NCBI GenBank assembly: GCA_003228685.1
Contig: QIFC01000126.1
Location: 1 to 42,471, forward strand
Origin: Chloroflexota bacterium
GTDB lineage: Bacteria > Chloroflexota > Dehalococcoidia > DSTF01 > RBG-16-68-14
Length of the DNA stretch: 42,471 nt
Direction: 5' to 3'
This document shows positions 8,197 through 21,347 of the stretch, one piece after another. A program made the translations under genes and the position numbers. Under the pieces are notes generated by a model that ran no database searches, had not been told where the DNA came from, and worked only from the letters and a program-made list of their open reading frames with translations. The stretch's first letter is position 1. Each line of letters starts with the position of its first letter.

Positions 8197-8224
8197 CCCA
8201 TGCGCGCACTGGGTTGCAGGCTGA

Positions 8225-8241
8225 GGAGTAGGAATACTCTT
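8225..8241 (+). terminator. Short hairpin, possible terminator
   Basis: GAGTA, loop GGAA, TACTC (8226-8239) is followed by TTTG. The stem is short (5-6 bp), but the tetraloop is of the stable GNRA type and the position fits the end of the 7015 gene. Confidence 0.4.
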
Positions 8242-8300
8242 TGCGTTGCCGGTGCGTGTTGGCAGACGCGTCGCTCAAGGATGCAAGTGCCGGGTGGCCC

Positions 8301-8339
8301 TTATTGGCAATAAGTCCACAATAATTCATTTTAAGTCCA
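8301..8339. promoter_or_regulatory. Candidate operator upstream of the suf promoter
   Basis: TTATTGGCAATAA (8301-8313) is a 5-3-5 palindrome. TAAGTCCA occurs at 8311-8318 and again at 8332-8339, exactly 21 bases apart (two helical turns), ending just before the -35 box. The patch is AT-rich in a GC-rich region. It is probably a binding site for the SufR-like regulator or another suf regulator; this is inferred from position only. Confidence 0.5.
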
Positions 8340-8345
8340 TATATC

Positions 8346-8374
8346 TTGACTAAATAGGCCTCTCTCGGTATCCT
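8346..8374 (+). promoter_or_regulatory. Promoter of the suf operon
   Basis: TTGACT (8346-8351), a 17-base spacer and TATCCT (8369-8374). The expected transcript start (about 8381) falls at or next to the GTG/ATG start codons at 8380/8383, so the first message is probably leaderless. Confidence 0.7.
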
Positions 8375-8382
8375 GGGTCGTG

Positions 8383-9051
8383 ATGGAAAGCACGAAGGAT
8401 CAGGTGCTACAGCTTCTCCGGAAGCGCGGCGAGGCGACGATCGTGGCGCTATCGGAGGCGCTGGGTGTTGGCCAAGCGACTGTGCGACGCCACCTCGATC
8501 ACCTGCGGGTAGAGGGTCTCGCCGACGTACGAGCCGAACGGCATGGCGTCGGGCGGCCGTCATACGTGTTCTATCTGACCGAAGATGGCGAAGAACGCTC
8601 GCCGGCAGGCTACTCGCGTCTGTTTTCGCGCTTGTACCAGGGGTTGTCGTCGTTGGACGAGAGCGATGTGCGCGGCCGCGATGGCTCGCAAGTCCTGCAC
8701 TCGGTACTGGAGTTGGCGGCCGAGCAGGTGGCGCGGCAGTACGAAAAGGAAGTCGAGGCTGGCTCCTTAGAGAGCCGCGTCGACAAGACGAGCACGGTGC
8801 TACAGCAGGAAGGGATCGTCGATGGCTGGTCGAAGGAAGCGGACGGCTACCACCTGACGAACACGGCTTGTCCGTATCGGATGGCCGCGACCGCCAGCCA
8901 TGGACCGTGTGAATTCGACCGGCGCACGATTGAATTGCTCGTGGACGCGCCCGTGAGGCAGGTAAGCCGCGTGATCGACGGAGAGCCAACCTGCGAGTAC
9001 GTGGTAGCAGCCAGAGAAGAGAACCAGAGCGCGGGAGAGCCGCATGAATAA
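8383..9051 (+). CDS. sufR: SufR-like Fe-S sensing transcription regulator
   Basis: 222 residues from ATG 8383 (a GTG at 8380 is equally possible). The N-terminal winged helix-turn-helix (residues about 5-70) reads [19 protein letters not shown], then [12 protein letters not shown], as in DeoR/ArsR-type SufR proteins. The C-terminal part has three cysteines, Cys163, Cys176 (C-x12-C) and Cys204, fitting cluster ligation in SufR. First gene of the operon, overlapping sufC by 8 bases. SufR proteins usually repress suf when they carry a cluster, and the palindrome and direct repeat just upstream are natural candidate targets. The family call is firm; the exact operator is inferred. Confidence 0.85.
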   Translation: MESTKDQVLQLLRKRGEATIVALSEALGVGQATVRRHLDHLRVEGLADVRAERHGVGRPSYVFYLTEDGEERSPAGYSRLFSRLYQGLSSLDESDVRGRDGSQVLHSVLELAAEQVARQYEKEVEAGSLESRVDKTSTVLQQEGIVDGWSKEADGYHLTNTACPYRMAATASHGPCEFDRRTIELLVDAPVRQVSRVIDGEPTCEYVVAAREENQSAGEPHE

Positions 9052-9868
9052 CAACGGGGGATCCATGGCATCAAATAACGAGACGCTGTTCAGAGTCGAA
9101 CATCTCCACGTCAGCGTGGAGAACACGGAGATCCTGAAGGGCGTCGACCTTGTAGTGAATCGCGGCGAAGTGCATGCGCTGATGGGGCCGAACGGCTCCG
9201 GCAAGAGCACGCTGGCGAACTCGATCATGGGGCATCCGCGCTACAAGGTGACGCAGGGCAAGGTGTTGTTCAATGGGAACGACGTCCTGCCGCTGACGCC
9301 TGACAAGCGGGCACAGCTTGGATTGTTCCTGGCGTTCCAGTACCCCGTGGGCATCCCGGGCGTGGTGATGGGCAACTTCATGCGGGCCGCGTTAAAGGCT
9401 CGCCGGGGCGAAGACGTGCCGGTGCGCGAATTCAGGAAGCTGTTGGACGAGACGCTTGACCTGTTGAAGATGGACCCTTCATTCGTCCGCAGGTACGTCA
9501 ACGAAGGCTTTTCCGGCGGCGAGAAGAAGCGCGCGGAAGTGCTCCAGATGGCGATGCTGAAGCCCGAGATGGCTGTGCTGGACGAGACAGACTCCGGTCT
9601 GGACATCGACGCGCTGAAGATCGTCGCAGAAGGTATCAACGCACTGCGTGGTCCTGACCTTGGGGTGCTGGTGATCACGCACTACCAACGAATCCTAGAC
9701 TACATCACGCCGGACAAGGTGCACGTGCTGTTCGACGGCCGGATTGTGAAGAGCGGCGGTCCGGAGCTTGTCCACGAACTGGAAGAGCGGGGCTACGATT
9801 GGATCACGAACCCTGAGGCCAGCGGCGCCGGGCCTGAGGCCGTCGCTGCGGGTAAGGAGAACGCATAA
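9044..9868 (+). CDS. sufC: Fe-S assembly ATPase SufC
   Basis: 274 residues, the usual SufC size. It is the ABC-type ATPase of the SufBCD scaffold, active in the cytoplasm. Walker A is GPNGSGKST (residues 48-56), the signature is [11 protein letters not shown] (about 155-165), and Walker B is [16 protein letters not shown], the SufC form in which DET replaces DEP. The start may be ATG 9044 (GGGAG upstream) or ATG 9065 (GGGGG upstream). It overlaps sufR by 8 bases and joins sufB through a TAATG overlap, indicating translational coupling. Confidence 0.97.
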   Translation: MNNNGGSMASNNETLFRVEHLHVSVENTEILKGVDLVVNRGEVHALMGPNGSGKSTLANSIMGHPRYKVTQGKVLFNGNDVLPLTPDKRAQLGLFLAFQYPVGIPGVVMGNFMRAALKARRGEDVPVREFRKLLDETLDLLKMDPSFVRRYVNEGFSGGEKKRAEVLQMAMLKPEMAVLDETDSGLDIDALKIVAEGINALRGPDLGVLVITHYQRILDYITPDKVHVLFDGRIVKSGGPELVHELEERGYDWITNPEASGAGPEAVAAGKENA

Positions 9869-11289
9869 TGGGCACGAAGATTGAGGACGTCACGAAGGAC
9901 AGCGGCTACAAATTCGGCTGGAACGACCCTGATTTCAAGGCTGTTAATGAGCCAGTGAAGGGACTCAGCAAGGATGTCGTTCTAGGCATCTCTGAGCTGA
10001 AGGACGAGCCGGCGTGGATGCGCGACTTCCGGCTGAAGGCCTACAACCATTGGCTGGAGCGCCCGATGCCGACCGGCTTCTGGGGTGGCAACATCCAGAA
10101 CTACGATCTGGACTTCGATGACATCTACTACTATGTGAAGCCGGTCGCGGAGCAGGGCAAGACGTGGGACGACGTACCCGCCGAGATCAAGCGCACGTTC
10201 GACAAGCTGGGCATCCCGGAGGCGGAGCGCAAGTTCCTCTCCGGCGTCGAGGCGCAGTATGACTCGGAAGTCGTCTACCACAACATCCGCGAAGACCTGA
10301 AGAAGCAGGGCGTGATCTTCATGGACACGGATAGCGCGTTGAGGGAGCATCCGGACCTGTTCCGGGAGTACTTCGGCACAATCATCCCGCCGAACGACAA
10401 CAAGTTCGCCTCGCTGAACAGCGCTGTCTGGTCGGGCGGAAGCTTCATCTATGTGCCGAAGGGCGTCAAAGTGGAGATGCCGCTGCAGGCCTACTTCCGC
10501 ATCAACACCGAGAACATGGGCCAGTTCGAGCGGACGCTGATCATCGCGGATGAGGGCTCAGACATCCACTACGTGGAGGGCTGCACGGCGCCGACGTACT
10601 CGAGCGACTCGCTGCATAGCGCCGTCGTAGAGATTATCGTGAAGAAGGGCGCGCACGTGCGCTACACGACGATCCAGAACTGGTCAGACAACGTCTTCAA
10701 CCTCGTCACGAAGCGCATGGCCGTCTACGGCGAGGCCGTCGGCGAGTGGGTCGACGGCAACCTGGGTTCGAAGCTGACGATGAAGTACCCGAGCACGTAT
10801 CTGCTGGAGCCGGGCGCGCATGGCGAGATCCTCTCGCTGGCGATGGCCGGGCCGGGCCAGCATCAGGACGCGGGAGGCAAGTGTATCCACGCGGCGCCAT
10901 ACACAACGTCCGTCATCAACTCGAAATCGGTCAGCAAGGGCAGCGGGCGCACAAGCTACCGTGGACAGTTGAAGGTCTACCCGGGCGCGAAAGGTGTGAA
11001 GGCGACCGTTCGCTGCGACGCGCTGTTGCTCGACGAAGAGTCCCGCTCCGACACCTACCCGCTGATGGACATCGACGAGCAGCACGTGACGATCGGTCAC
11101 GAGGCCTCGGTCAGCAAGCTGGGTGAAGATCAGCTCTTCTATCTGATGAGCCGCGGCATGGACGAGGCGGAAGCCGCCAAGATGATCGTCAATGGCTTCG
11201 TCGAGCCGATCGTCAAGGAGCTGCCGATGGAGTACGCGGTCGAGCTGAACCGCCTGATCGAACTCCAGATGGAAGGCTCGGTCGGTTAA
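9868..11289 (+). CDS. sufB: Fe-S cluster scaffold protein SufB
   Basis: 473 residues, typical for SufB. It is the core subunit on which the cluster is built, acting with SufC and SufD. The N-terminal part carries [13 protein letters not shown] and the helical region, then the beta-helix core with [17 protein letters not shown]. Cys383 in [19 protein letters not shown] matches the conserved cysteine needed for cluster assembly, and Cys239 lies in VEGCTAPTY. The ATG overlaps the sufC stop. An 82-base gap with only weak hairpins separates it from sufD. Confidence 0.97.
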   Translation: MGTKIEDVTKDSGYKFGWNDPDFKAVNEPVKGLSKDVVLGISELKDEPAWMRDFRLKAYNHWLERPMPTGFWGGNIQNYDLDFDDIYYYVKPVAEQGKTWDDVPAEIKRTFDKLGIPEAERKFLSGVEAQYDSEVVYHNIREDLKKQGVIFMDTDSALREHPDLFREYFGTIIPPNDNKFASLNSAVWSGGSFIYVPKGVKVEMPLQAYFRINTENMGQFERTLIIADEGSDIHYVEGCTAPTYSSDSLHSAVVEIIVKKGAHVRYTTIQNWSDNVFNLVTKRMAVYGEAVGEWVDGNLGSKLTMKYPSTYLLEPGAHGEILSLAMAGPGQHQDAGGKCIHAAPYTTSVINSKSVSKGSGRTSYRGQLKVYPGAKGVKATVRCDALLLDEESRSDTYPLMDIDEQHVTIGHEASVSKLGEDQLFYLMSRGMDEAEAAKMIVNGFVEPIVKELPMEYAVELNRLIELQMEGSVG

Positions 11290-11371
11290 CGGAGATCGAG
11301 CTTCCATCTCCACTGCTCGAGTAACCGAGGCTCTCACCAAACGTCGATTCAGCTCAACTGAGGACTAACAC

Positions 11372-12700
11372 ATGACAGGAACAGTAACGGCCCTACCATC
11401 TCTTAATCGCGACGCGGTCGAGGCGCTCTCCGCACGCTTCGGCGAGCCGGAGTGGCTGCTGAAGCGACGGCTGGAAGCGTGGCGCCTCTTCGAAGAGGCG
11501 CCGATGCCCGATCCGCTCTCGGAAGAGTGGCGACGCACGGACGTGAGCAACATGTCCCTCGATGGCCTCGCGCCCTTCGCGCCGCCGCGCAAGGCGATCG
11601 AGAGCGTCGCGGGCCTGCCGGCGGAGCTAGCGGTGTTCCTCGATGAGAACGAGGATCTGGCAGGGCGGATCGTCCAGCATGACTCTGATGTCGTCTACGA
11701 AACGCTTGATCAGGACCTCGCCGCCAAGGACGTGATCGTCACCAGCCTTCAGTCGGCGGCGCGAGAGCACGAGGAGATCGTTCGCGATAGTCTCTTCACG
11801 GCCGTTACGCCCGCCGAGTGGAAATACCTCGGGCTGCACGGCGCTCTCTGGAGCGGCGGCTGTTTGGTCTACGTACCGAAGGGCGTCGAGGTCGAGTTGC
11901 CGATCGAATACGTAGCGGGACTGACGGCCGAGCGCACGGGCATCTTCCCGCATCTGCTGATCGTCGCCGAGGCGAACAGCAGCGTGACGGTGATCCAAGA
12001 GGAAATCTCTCCGGAGATCACGGGCCTCGTCGCCGGCGCTGTCGAGGTGATCGCGCGGGAGGGTTCGAACGTGCGCTTCATCGACGTGCAGCGGCTGGGC
12101 AAGCAGGTGCAGAACTTTACCACCATGCGCGTGTTGCTGAGCAAGGACGCCTCGTTCCAAGGTATTCTGTTGGGACTGGGCGGCGAACTGACGAAAACGC
12201 GGCTGGACGTGCGCATGGACGGCGAGGGCTCAGAGACCGAGCTGCTCGGGCTGGTCTTCGGCGATGGCGACCAACACTTCGCCTACGACACGCGCCAGGA
12301 CCACGTCGCGCCGCGTACGGAGAGCGACCTGCTCTTCAAGTCGGTCTTGGACGATAGCGCGTCCTTCATCTGGAACGGCGTCGTTGAGGTGCGCAGGGGC
12401 GCAACCGAATCAGCCGCGAATCAGACGAACAGAAACCTGCTCCTGAGCGACAAGGCGAGCGCTTCGCCGACACCGATCCTGGAGATCTCAGCCTACGACG
12501 TTGCTCGCTGCAGCCACGGTGCCACAGTAGGCCCCGTCGACGACGAGCTGATCTTCTACCTGCAGTCGCGTGGCATACCTGCTGACGAAGCACAGGAGAT
12601 GCTTGTAGACGGCTTCTTCGCGGAAGTGCTGGAGCGTGTGCCTTCAGAGCGCGTTCAGGATCGCGTCCGGGCAGTACTAGATACGAAGTTGGGGAGATAG
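11372..12700 (+). CDS. sufD: Fe-S cluster assembly protein SufD
   Basis: 442 residues. It is the SufB partner in the SufBC2D complex. It shares the SGGCLVYVPKGVEVELP strand with SufB. His382 in ARCSHGATVGPVDDELIFY corresponds to the conserved SufD histidine implicated in cluster assembly. The N-terminus contains RLEAWRLFEEAPMPD and LSEEWRRTD, typical of SufD. The start ATG 11372 has AGGA 9 bases upstream. It is followed after 3 bases by the Rieske gene. Confidence 0.95.
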   Translation: MTGTVTALPSLNRDAVEALSARFGEPEWLLKRRLEAWRLFEEAPMPDPLSEEWRRTDVSNMSLDGLAPFAPPRKAIESVAGLPAELAVFLDENEDLAGRIVQHDSDVVYETLDQDLAAKDVIVTSLQSAAREHEEIVRDSLFTAVTPAEWKYLGLHGALWSGGCLVYVPKGVEVELPIEYVAGLTAERTGIFPHLLIVAEANSSVTVIQEEISPEITGLVAGAVEVIAREGSNVRFIDVQRLGKQVQNFTTMRVLLSKDASFQGILLGLGGELTKTRLDVRMDGEGSETELLGLVFGDGDQHFAYDTRQDHVAPRTESDLLFKSVLDDSASFIWNGVVEVRRGATESAANQTNRNLLLSDKASASPTPILEISAYDVARCSHGATVGPVDDELIFYLQSRGIPADEAQEMLVDGFFAEVLERVPSERVQDRVRAVLDTKLGR

Positions 12701-12703
12701 AGA

Positions 12704-13018
12704 TTGGCTGAGTTCACCAAGGTAACGAAGACCGGCGACATCGAACCGGGCAAGGTGAAGGTCTACGATGTCGCGGGCAAACAGATAGCGATTTGTAACG
12801 TCGACGGTACCTTTTACGCGATCGACGACGTCTGTACCCATGACGGCGGCTCGTTGGACCAGGGCGAGCTGATGGGCGACCAGATCGAGTGCCCGCGCCA
12901 CGGTGCGCTGTTCGACGTGAAGACCGGCAAGGCGCTGACGCTGCCGGCCGTAGCACCCGTGCAGTCGTATCCCGTGCAGGTGGACGGCGACGACATCAAG
13001 GTGGAGGTCGATGTCTGA
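12704..13018 (+). CDS. Rieske-type [2Fe-2S] ferredoxin of the suf operon
   Basis: 104 residues from a TTG start with GGGGAG 7 bases upstream. The two Rieske boxes are complete: C44-T-H46 (VCTHDGGSLDQG) and C63-P-R-H66 (ECPRHGALFDV). This is the small soluble form related to the ferredoxin subunits of dioxygenases. No oxygenase lies nearby; the gene sits between sufD and the later suf genes, so it is more likely an electron carrier for cluster assembly. It overlaps the first DinB-like gene by 8 bases. Confidence 0.93.
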   Translation: MAEFTKVTKTGDIEPGKVKVYDVAGKQIAICNVDGTFYAIDDVCTHDGGSLDQGELMGDQIECPRHGALFDVKTGKALTLPAVAPVQSYPVQVDGDDIKVEVDV

Positions 13019-13517
13019 GCGGACGTTCGCCGGGTGGGTCGAGCCGATCGCCCGACGGGATCGCGATGGACGTGCCGTACTGCTGGACTACCTTCGATCA
13101 GCTCCGGCAGACGTATGGCAACGGCCCAGTTCGGTCGATGGCTGGACGTGTCGAGATGTGCTTGCCCACCTGGCTGGTGATACGGGAAAGTGGTTCTCCC
13201 ATATGCTTCATGCCACCCTTGACGGGCAGCAACTCGACCCGACTCGCGTTGGTCCAGGAGCGGACACTGACGCGATCAACAGGCGTGACGTGGAGGAGCG
13301 TCGCAGCCGGTCGTTGGCCGAGTTGATCGCCGAGATCGAAACGGACGGCGAGGAGCATGAAGAGCTGCTTTCGCGTCTGACCGACGACCACAAAGAGTTC
13401 CGCCTCACAGAGTACACGCTCAGTGAGCTCCTCGGTGGCAATCGCTCCGGCAACCGTGGCGCCCACGATCGAGAGCACTTGGCACAAATGCGCGAAGCTC
13501 TGGAGGTGGCCACGTGA
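13011..13517 (+). CDS. DinB/maleylpyruvate-isomerase-like protein, copy 1
   Basis: 168 residues. It is a four-helix DinB/MDMPI_N-type protein: WVEPIARRDRDGRAVLLDYL, then GWTCRDVLAHLAGDTGKW, then a C-terminal GAHDREHLAQM. The AHL histidine and the HxxxH pair fit the metal site of the family. It is the first of three tandem paralogs in the middle of the suf operon, overlapping the Rieske gene by 8 bases and copy 2 by 4 (GTGA). DinB-fold proteins are often thiol-transferases; a link to sulfur or thiol handling for Fe-S assembly is only inference. Confidence 0.8.
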   Translation: MSERTFAGWVEPIARRDRDGRAVLLDYLRSAPADVWQRPSSVDGWTCRDVLAHLAGDTGKWFSHMLHATLDGQQLDPTRVGPGADTDAINRRDVEERRSRSLAELIAEIETDGEEHEELLSRLTDDHKEFRLTEYTLSELLGGNRSGNRGAHDREHLAQMREALEVAT

Positions 13518-14017
13518 CAGAGCGGACGTTCGCCGGTTGGGTCGAGCCGATTGCGGCTCGCCATCGCGGGGACGGCGCCCAAGTGTCGACGTTTGCGCGT
13601 TCGTTGCCAGTAGGGGCGTGGGCGCAGCCGAGCGGCCTCGATGGGTGGACGTGTAAGGACGTTATGGCCCACATCGGCAAAGGCAACGACCAGCTCTACC
13701 AGAAGCTCCTTCGCAATTTGCTGGCGGGGGGTAAGGTCGACACGGAGATCTTCCGTAGTGTTGATACGGACGGCGAGAATGCCCAGGGCGTGGAGGAACG
13801 CAGAGGCCTCTCGCCCGCGGAAGTGATCGACGAGTTCGAGGAGGCTGGCGAAGAGGTCCTGGAGTTGCTGGCCGGTCTGACGGACGAGCACGAGCACTAT
13901 CGGCAGCACGACCCGCCGTTCATCCTCAAAGGCTTCCTGGACATGATCGGGAAAGAGAGCCACAGCATCGAACACCTCAAGCAGCTCCAGGCGGCGCTGG
14001 AGGGCTTCGATGGCTGA
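13514..14017 (+). CDS. DinB/maleylpyruvate-isomerase-like protein, copy 2
   Basis: 167 residues from a GTG start in a GTGA overlap with copy 1. The opening TERTFAGWVEPIAARH is almost the same as copy 1. The fold landmarks are GWTCKDVMAHIGKGN and ESHSIEHLKQL, so all three putative metal histidines are kept. The middle (VEERRGLSPAEVIDEFEEAG) is acidic and helical. It is one of three paralogs that have diverged well beyond recent duplication. It overlaps copy 3 by 8 bases. Confidence 0.8.
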   Translation: MTERTFAGWVEPIAARHRGDGAQVSTFARSLPVGAWAQPSGLDGWTCKDVMAHIGKGNDQLYQKLLRNLLAGGKVDTEIFRSVDTDGENAQGVEERRGLSPAEVIDEFEEAGEEVLELLAGLTDEHEHYRQHDPPFILKGFLDMIGKESHSIEHLKQLQAALEGFDG

Positions 14018-14501
14018 TCGAGCGTTTGCGAGCTGGGTGGAACCGATCGCCGCTGGTGACCGAGAGAGCCGCGAGGAACTGCTGCGACTGGTGCGTAGGC
14101 TCTCGCCGGAGGACTGGGAGCGCCCGAGTCCGTTGGAGGGATGGACGCTGAAAGACCTGCTCGCGCACCTTGCGGGTGGCACCGGCAAGAACTTCCAGAC
14201 GATCCTTGAGGCGGTCGTCGGGCGGCAGCCGGTTGACCCTTCCGTGCTGGCCGATGTCGATGCGAAAAACATGCAGGACGTAGAAGAGCGGAAGGACCGG
14301 TCCGTCGGTGAGCTGATTTCCGAGATTCAGGGGGAAGCTGAGGCCATCGATCTATTGCTGGCAAGACTTACCGATGAGGACAAAGACCTCCGCCAAGGCA
14401 ACATTCCCATGAGTCTGGGAGAAGGCCTGAGCCAGGACCCGGGCGGCCATTATAGAACGCACCTGGCTGACTTTAAAGAAGCCCTGAAGGGACAAGACTA
14501 A
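14010..14501 (+). CDS. DinB/maleylpyruvate-isomerase-like protein, copy 3
   Basis: 163 residues. The landmarks are SWVEPIAAGDRESREELL, GWTLKDLLAHLAGGTGKN and GGHYRTHLADFKEAL, again with His and HxxxH. It lacks the cysteine that precedes the KD/RDV helix in copies 1 and 2 (WTL here, WTC there). It ends one base before the sufS start. Three unequal copies in a row point to three distinct roles or to a hetero-oligomer. Confidence 0.8.
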   Translation: MADRAFASWVEPIAAGDRESREELLRLVRRLSPEDWERPSPLEGWTLKDLLAHLAGGTGKNFQTILEAVVGRQPVDPSVLADVDAKNMQDVEERKDRSVGELISEIQGEAEAIDLLLARLTDEDKDLRQGNIPMSLGEGLSQDPGGHYRTHLADFKEALKGQD

Positions 14502-14502
14502 C

Positions 14503-15750
14503 ATGACGATAGACACGATGCGACTCCGGGAGGACTTCCCGATCCTGAAGCGTGAGGTGCACGGCAAACCGCTGGTCTACCTCGACAACGCAGCGACGAC
14601 ACAGAAGCCGCAGGCCGTCATCGATGCGCTCGTCGAGTACTACAGCAGCTACAACGCGAACATCCACCGCGGCATCCACGCTCTCGCGGAAGAGGCGACA
14701 GGGAAGTACGAGGCAACCCGCCAGAAGGTCGCCGACTTCATCGGCGCTCCGGACGCGTCGAACATCGTCTTCACGCGCAACACAACAGAGTCGATCAACC
14801 TCGTCGCGCAGGCATGGGGCCGCAAGTCCCTGAGTGCCGGCGGCGAGATCGTGCTCTCAACGATGGAGCACCATAGCAACCTCGTTCCTTGGCAGATCCT
14901 GGCGAAGGAGAAGGGCCTCACCTTGCGCTTCATCGACATCGACGATGATGGGCAACTCATCGCTGCTGACATCGAGCGCTGCATCGGTGAGAAGACGAAG
15001 CTTGTGGCCATCACGCACATGTCGAACGTGTTAGGCACGATCAACCCGGTGCGGGAGATCGCGGACCGCGCGCACCAGCACGGCGCGCTCATCCTGCTGG
15101 ACGGCGCCCAGAGCGTCCCGCACCTGCCGGTGGACGTGCAGGAACTGGACTGTGATTTCTTGGCGTTCTCCGCGCACAAGATGCTGGGCCCAACGGGCGT
15201 CGGCGTACTGTATGCGCGAAACGAGTTGCTGGAAGAGATGAACCCCTTCATGAGCGGCGGAGAGATGATCCGGCGCGTCCAGCTAGAGGAGTCGACTTGG
15301 AATGACGTACCGTGGAAGTTCGAGGCGGGCACTCCGAACATCGGCGATGTCTGCGCGTTCTCGGCGTCGCTCGACTACCTGACTGACTTGGGAATGGAGA
15401 ACGTGCGCGCGCACGAGATCGAGCTGGTCCAGGAAGCTGTCCGCCGGCTGGCGAACGTGCCCGGCATCACGATCTACGGGCCGGAGAGCGCGGCCGGCAA
15501 GGGAGGCGTGGTGGCGTTCAACCTAGAGGACGTGCACCCGCACGACCTCGGGACCGTGCTGGACCACCACGGCGTGGCAATCCGAGCCGGCCACCACTGT
15601 GCTCAGCCGCTCATGAAGCGGCTGGACGTGGTCGCGACCGGGAGGGCGAGCTTCTACGTTTACAATGAACCGACAGAGTTTGATGCCCTGATCGAGGGCA
15701 TCGAGGCAGCGGCGAGGTTGTTCCGTGCCCCAGTCCATACCGGAGCCTGA
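14503..15750 (+). CDS. sufS: Group II cysteine desulfurase SufS
   Basis: 415 residues, typical. It is a PLP enzyme that removes sulfur from cysteine as a persulfide and hands it to SufU. The PLP lysine is Lys226 (FSAHKMLGPTGVGVLY). The catalytic cysteine is Cys366 in RAGHHCAQPLM, a group II context. Other marks are YLDNAATTQKP and TRNTTESINLVA. ATG 14503 follows the DinB stop directly, and the 3' end overlaps sufU by 26 bases. Confidence 0.97.
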   Translation: MTIDTMRLREDFPILKREVHGKPLVYLDNAATTQKPQAVIDALVEYYSSYNANIHRGIHALAEEATGKYEATRQKVADFIGAPDASNIVFTRNTTESINLVAQAWGRKSLSAGGEIVLSTMEHHSNLVPWQILAKEKGLTLRFIDIDDDGQLIAADIERCIGEKTKLVAITHMSNVLGTINPVREIADRAHQHGALILLDGAQSVPHLPVDVQELDCDFLAFSAHKMLGPTGVGVLYARNELLEEMNPFMSGGEMIRRVQLEESTWNDVPWKFEAGTPNIGDVCAFSASLDYLTDLGMENVRAHEIELVQEAVRRLANVPGITIYGPESAAGKGGVVAFNLEDVHPHDLGTVLDHHGVAIRAGHHCAQPLMKRLDVVATGRASFYVYNEPTEFDALIEGIEAAARLFRAPVHTGA

Positions 15751-16201
15751 GTTCGATGAGCTCTATCGAGAGCTGATCCTCGACCACTATCGCAGCCCGC
15801 GGCACAACGAGCCGCTGGTCGACGCGGATGTGGTCGCCGAAGGCTACAACCCACTCTGCGGGGACGAGATTGAGCTGCGCATCGATTTCAAGAACGGCTC
15901 CGTGAGCGACCTTAGCTTTGGCGGACGGGGCTGCTCCATCAGCCGCGCGTCCGGCTCCATCATGACGGACCTGGTCATCGGCAAGCCGGTGGCGGACGTG
16001 CGCAAGCTGAGCGAGCTGTTTAACAAGATGATGACCGATCCCGAGGCAGAGGTGCCGGAGGAACTGGGCGACCTGGAGGCCTTGCAAGGCGTCGCGAAGT
16101 TCCCGGTCCGTGTGAAATGCGCCACGCTGGCATGGCATACGCTGGAAGACGGCCTGAAACAGCGGGAAGAGGGCGGCCACGCAGTCCGCCACGAAGAATA
16201 G
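15725..16201 (+). CDS. sufU: SufU-type sulfur-transfer protein
   Basis: 158 residues from a GTG start inside the end of sufS. It is IscU-like, with the SufU features GYNPLCGDEI (Cys45, Asp47), GGRGCSISRASGSI (Cys70), an insertion, then RVKCATLAWHTLE (Cys132). These give the zinc and persulfide site that accepts sulfur from SufS. Overlap with sufS suggests equal production of the pair. There is no SufE or SufA in the window. Confidence 0.95.
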   Translation: MPQSIPEPEFDELYRELILDHYRSPRHNEPLVDADVVAEGYNPLCGDEIELRIDFKNGSVSDLSFGGRGCSISRASGSIMTDLVIGKPVADVRKLSELFNKMMTDPEAEVPEELGDLEALQGVAKFPVRVKCATLAWHTLEDGLKQREEGGHAVRHEE

Positions 16202-16210
16202 GAGGACGCA

Positions 16211-16519
16211 GTGGATCTTTTGACAGAGGAATTAGTACGCGAGAAGTTGGTGGACGTGATCGACCCTGAACTCAGGATGAGCATCATGGAATTGGGGCTG
16301 GTCTACGATGTTGATATTGACGGCGGAGCTGTCAAAGTAACCTACACGCTGACGACGCCCGCTTGTCCACTTGGGCCCGTTATTTCTGGTCAGATCGAGA
16401 ACCTGATCATGGACCTTCCTGGCGTCGACGAAGTGACACCGGAGTTGACGTTCAGTCCGCCTTGGGACCCGAAGACGATGGCGAGCGACGATGTGAAGAT
16501 GCAGCTGGGAATCTGGTAG
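16211..16519 (+). CDS. sufT: SufT-like MIP18/DUF59 Fe-S maturation protein
   Basis: 102 residues from GTG 16211 with GGAGGA 4 bases upstream. DUF59 landmarks are VIDPELRMSIMELGLVYDV, the TTPACPLGP motif with the conserved Cys, and the end TFSPPWDPKTMASDDVKMQL. Proteins of this family help mature Fe-S proteins and often close suf operons. It is the last gene of the operon; a weak hairpin follows at 16553. Confidence 0.92.
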   Translation: MDLLTEELVREKLVDVIDPELRMSIMELGLVYDVDIDGGAVKVTYTLTTPACPLGPVISGQIENLIMDLPGVDEVTPELTFSPPWDPKTMASDDVKMQLGIW

Positions 16520-16552
16520 GGAGCGCTAGCCATGGCGGCATAACGCCCGGTG

Positions 16553-16569
16553 AGGCCCTTCCTGGGCCT
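16553..16569 (+). terminator. Weak hairpin after the suf operon
   Basis: AGGCCC, loop TTCCT, GGGCCT is a perfect 6-bp stem without a T-run. It may slow or stop transcription, but read-through into the glutamate synthase gene is possible. Confidence 0.35.
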
Positions 16570-16624
16570 TCGAAGGACTGACGGTTCCAACTCTCAGCGT
16601 TCCCCGAAGCGACTTTGTGAAATG

Positions 16625-16633
16625 TGGTACACT
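16625..16633 (+). promoter_or_regulatory. Extended -10 promoter of the glutamate synthase gene
   Basis: TGGTACACT contains a TGn extension and the TACACT -10 box (16628-16633). No -35 box is seen at the usual spacing. It lies about 23 bases before ATG 16656. Confidence 0.45.
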
Positions 16634-16655
16634 GTCCGCCATACCTGAAAAACGA

Positions 16656-21191
<4,536 letters not shown>

Positions 21192-21215
21192 GGTCAGTCT
21201 CCGCTCGATACCTAT

Positions 21216-21243
21216 TTGACCCAATGGGCTAATTAGCTAGACT
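21216..21243 (+). promoter_or_regulatory. Promoter of the sortase gene
   Basis: TTGACC (21216-21221), a 16-base spacer and TAGACT (21238-21243). The BlaI-like operator starts at the next base, so bound repressor would cover the transcript start. Confidence 0.65.
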
Positions 21244-21263
21244 CTACTACAGTGAAGTAGTAG
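21244..21263. promoter_or_regulatory. BlaI/MecI-like operator 1 (sortase)
   Basis: CTACTAC, 6 bases, GTAGTAG: a perfect 7-6-7 inverted repeat in the TACTAC/GTAGTA class bound by BlaI/MecI repressors. Two more copies with the same spacing lie at 23438-23457 and 23523-23542. Confidence 0.75.
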
Positions 21264-21347
21264 ATCGATATGAACTCGCGCGGTTGAGGTGAAGTAGACA
21301 TACGTGCAGAGTCAGCGCGTTACTAGAATCAGACCAGGAGGCGCCTG

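Noticed and set aside
11290-11371. Hairpin GGAGAT/ATCTCC between sufB and sufD as a terminator
   Set aside because: The stem is only 6 bp with a 9-base loop and no T-run, and sufD must be co-transcribed.
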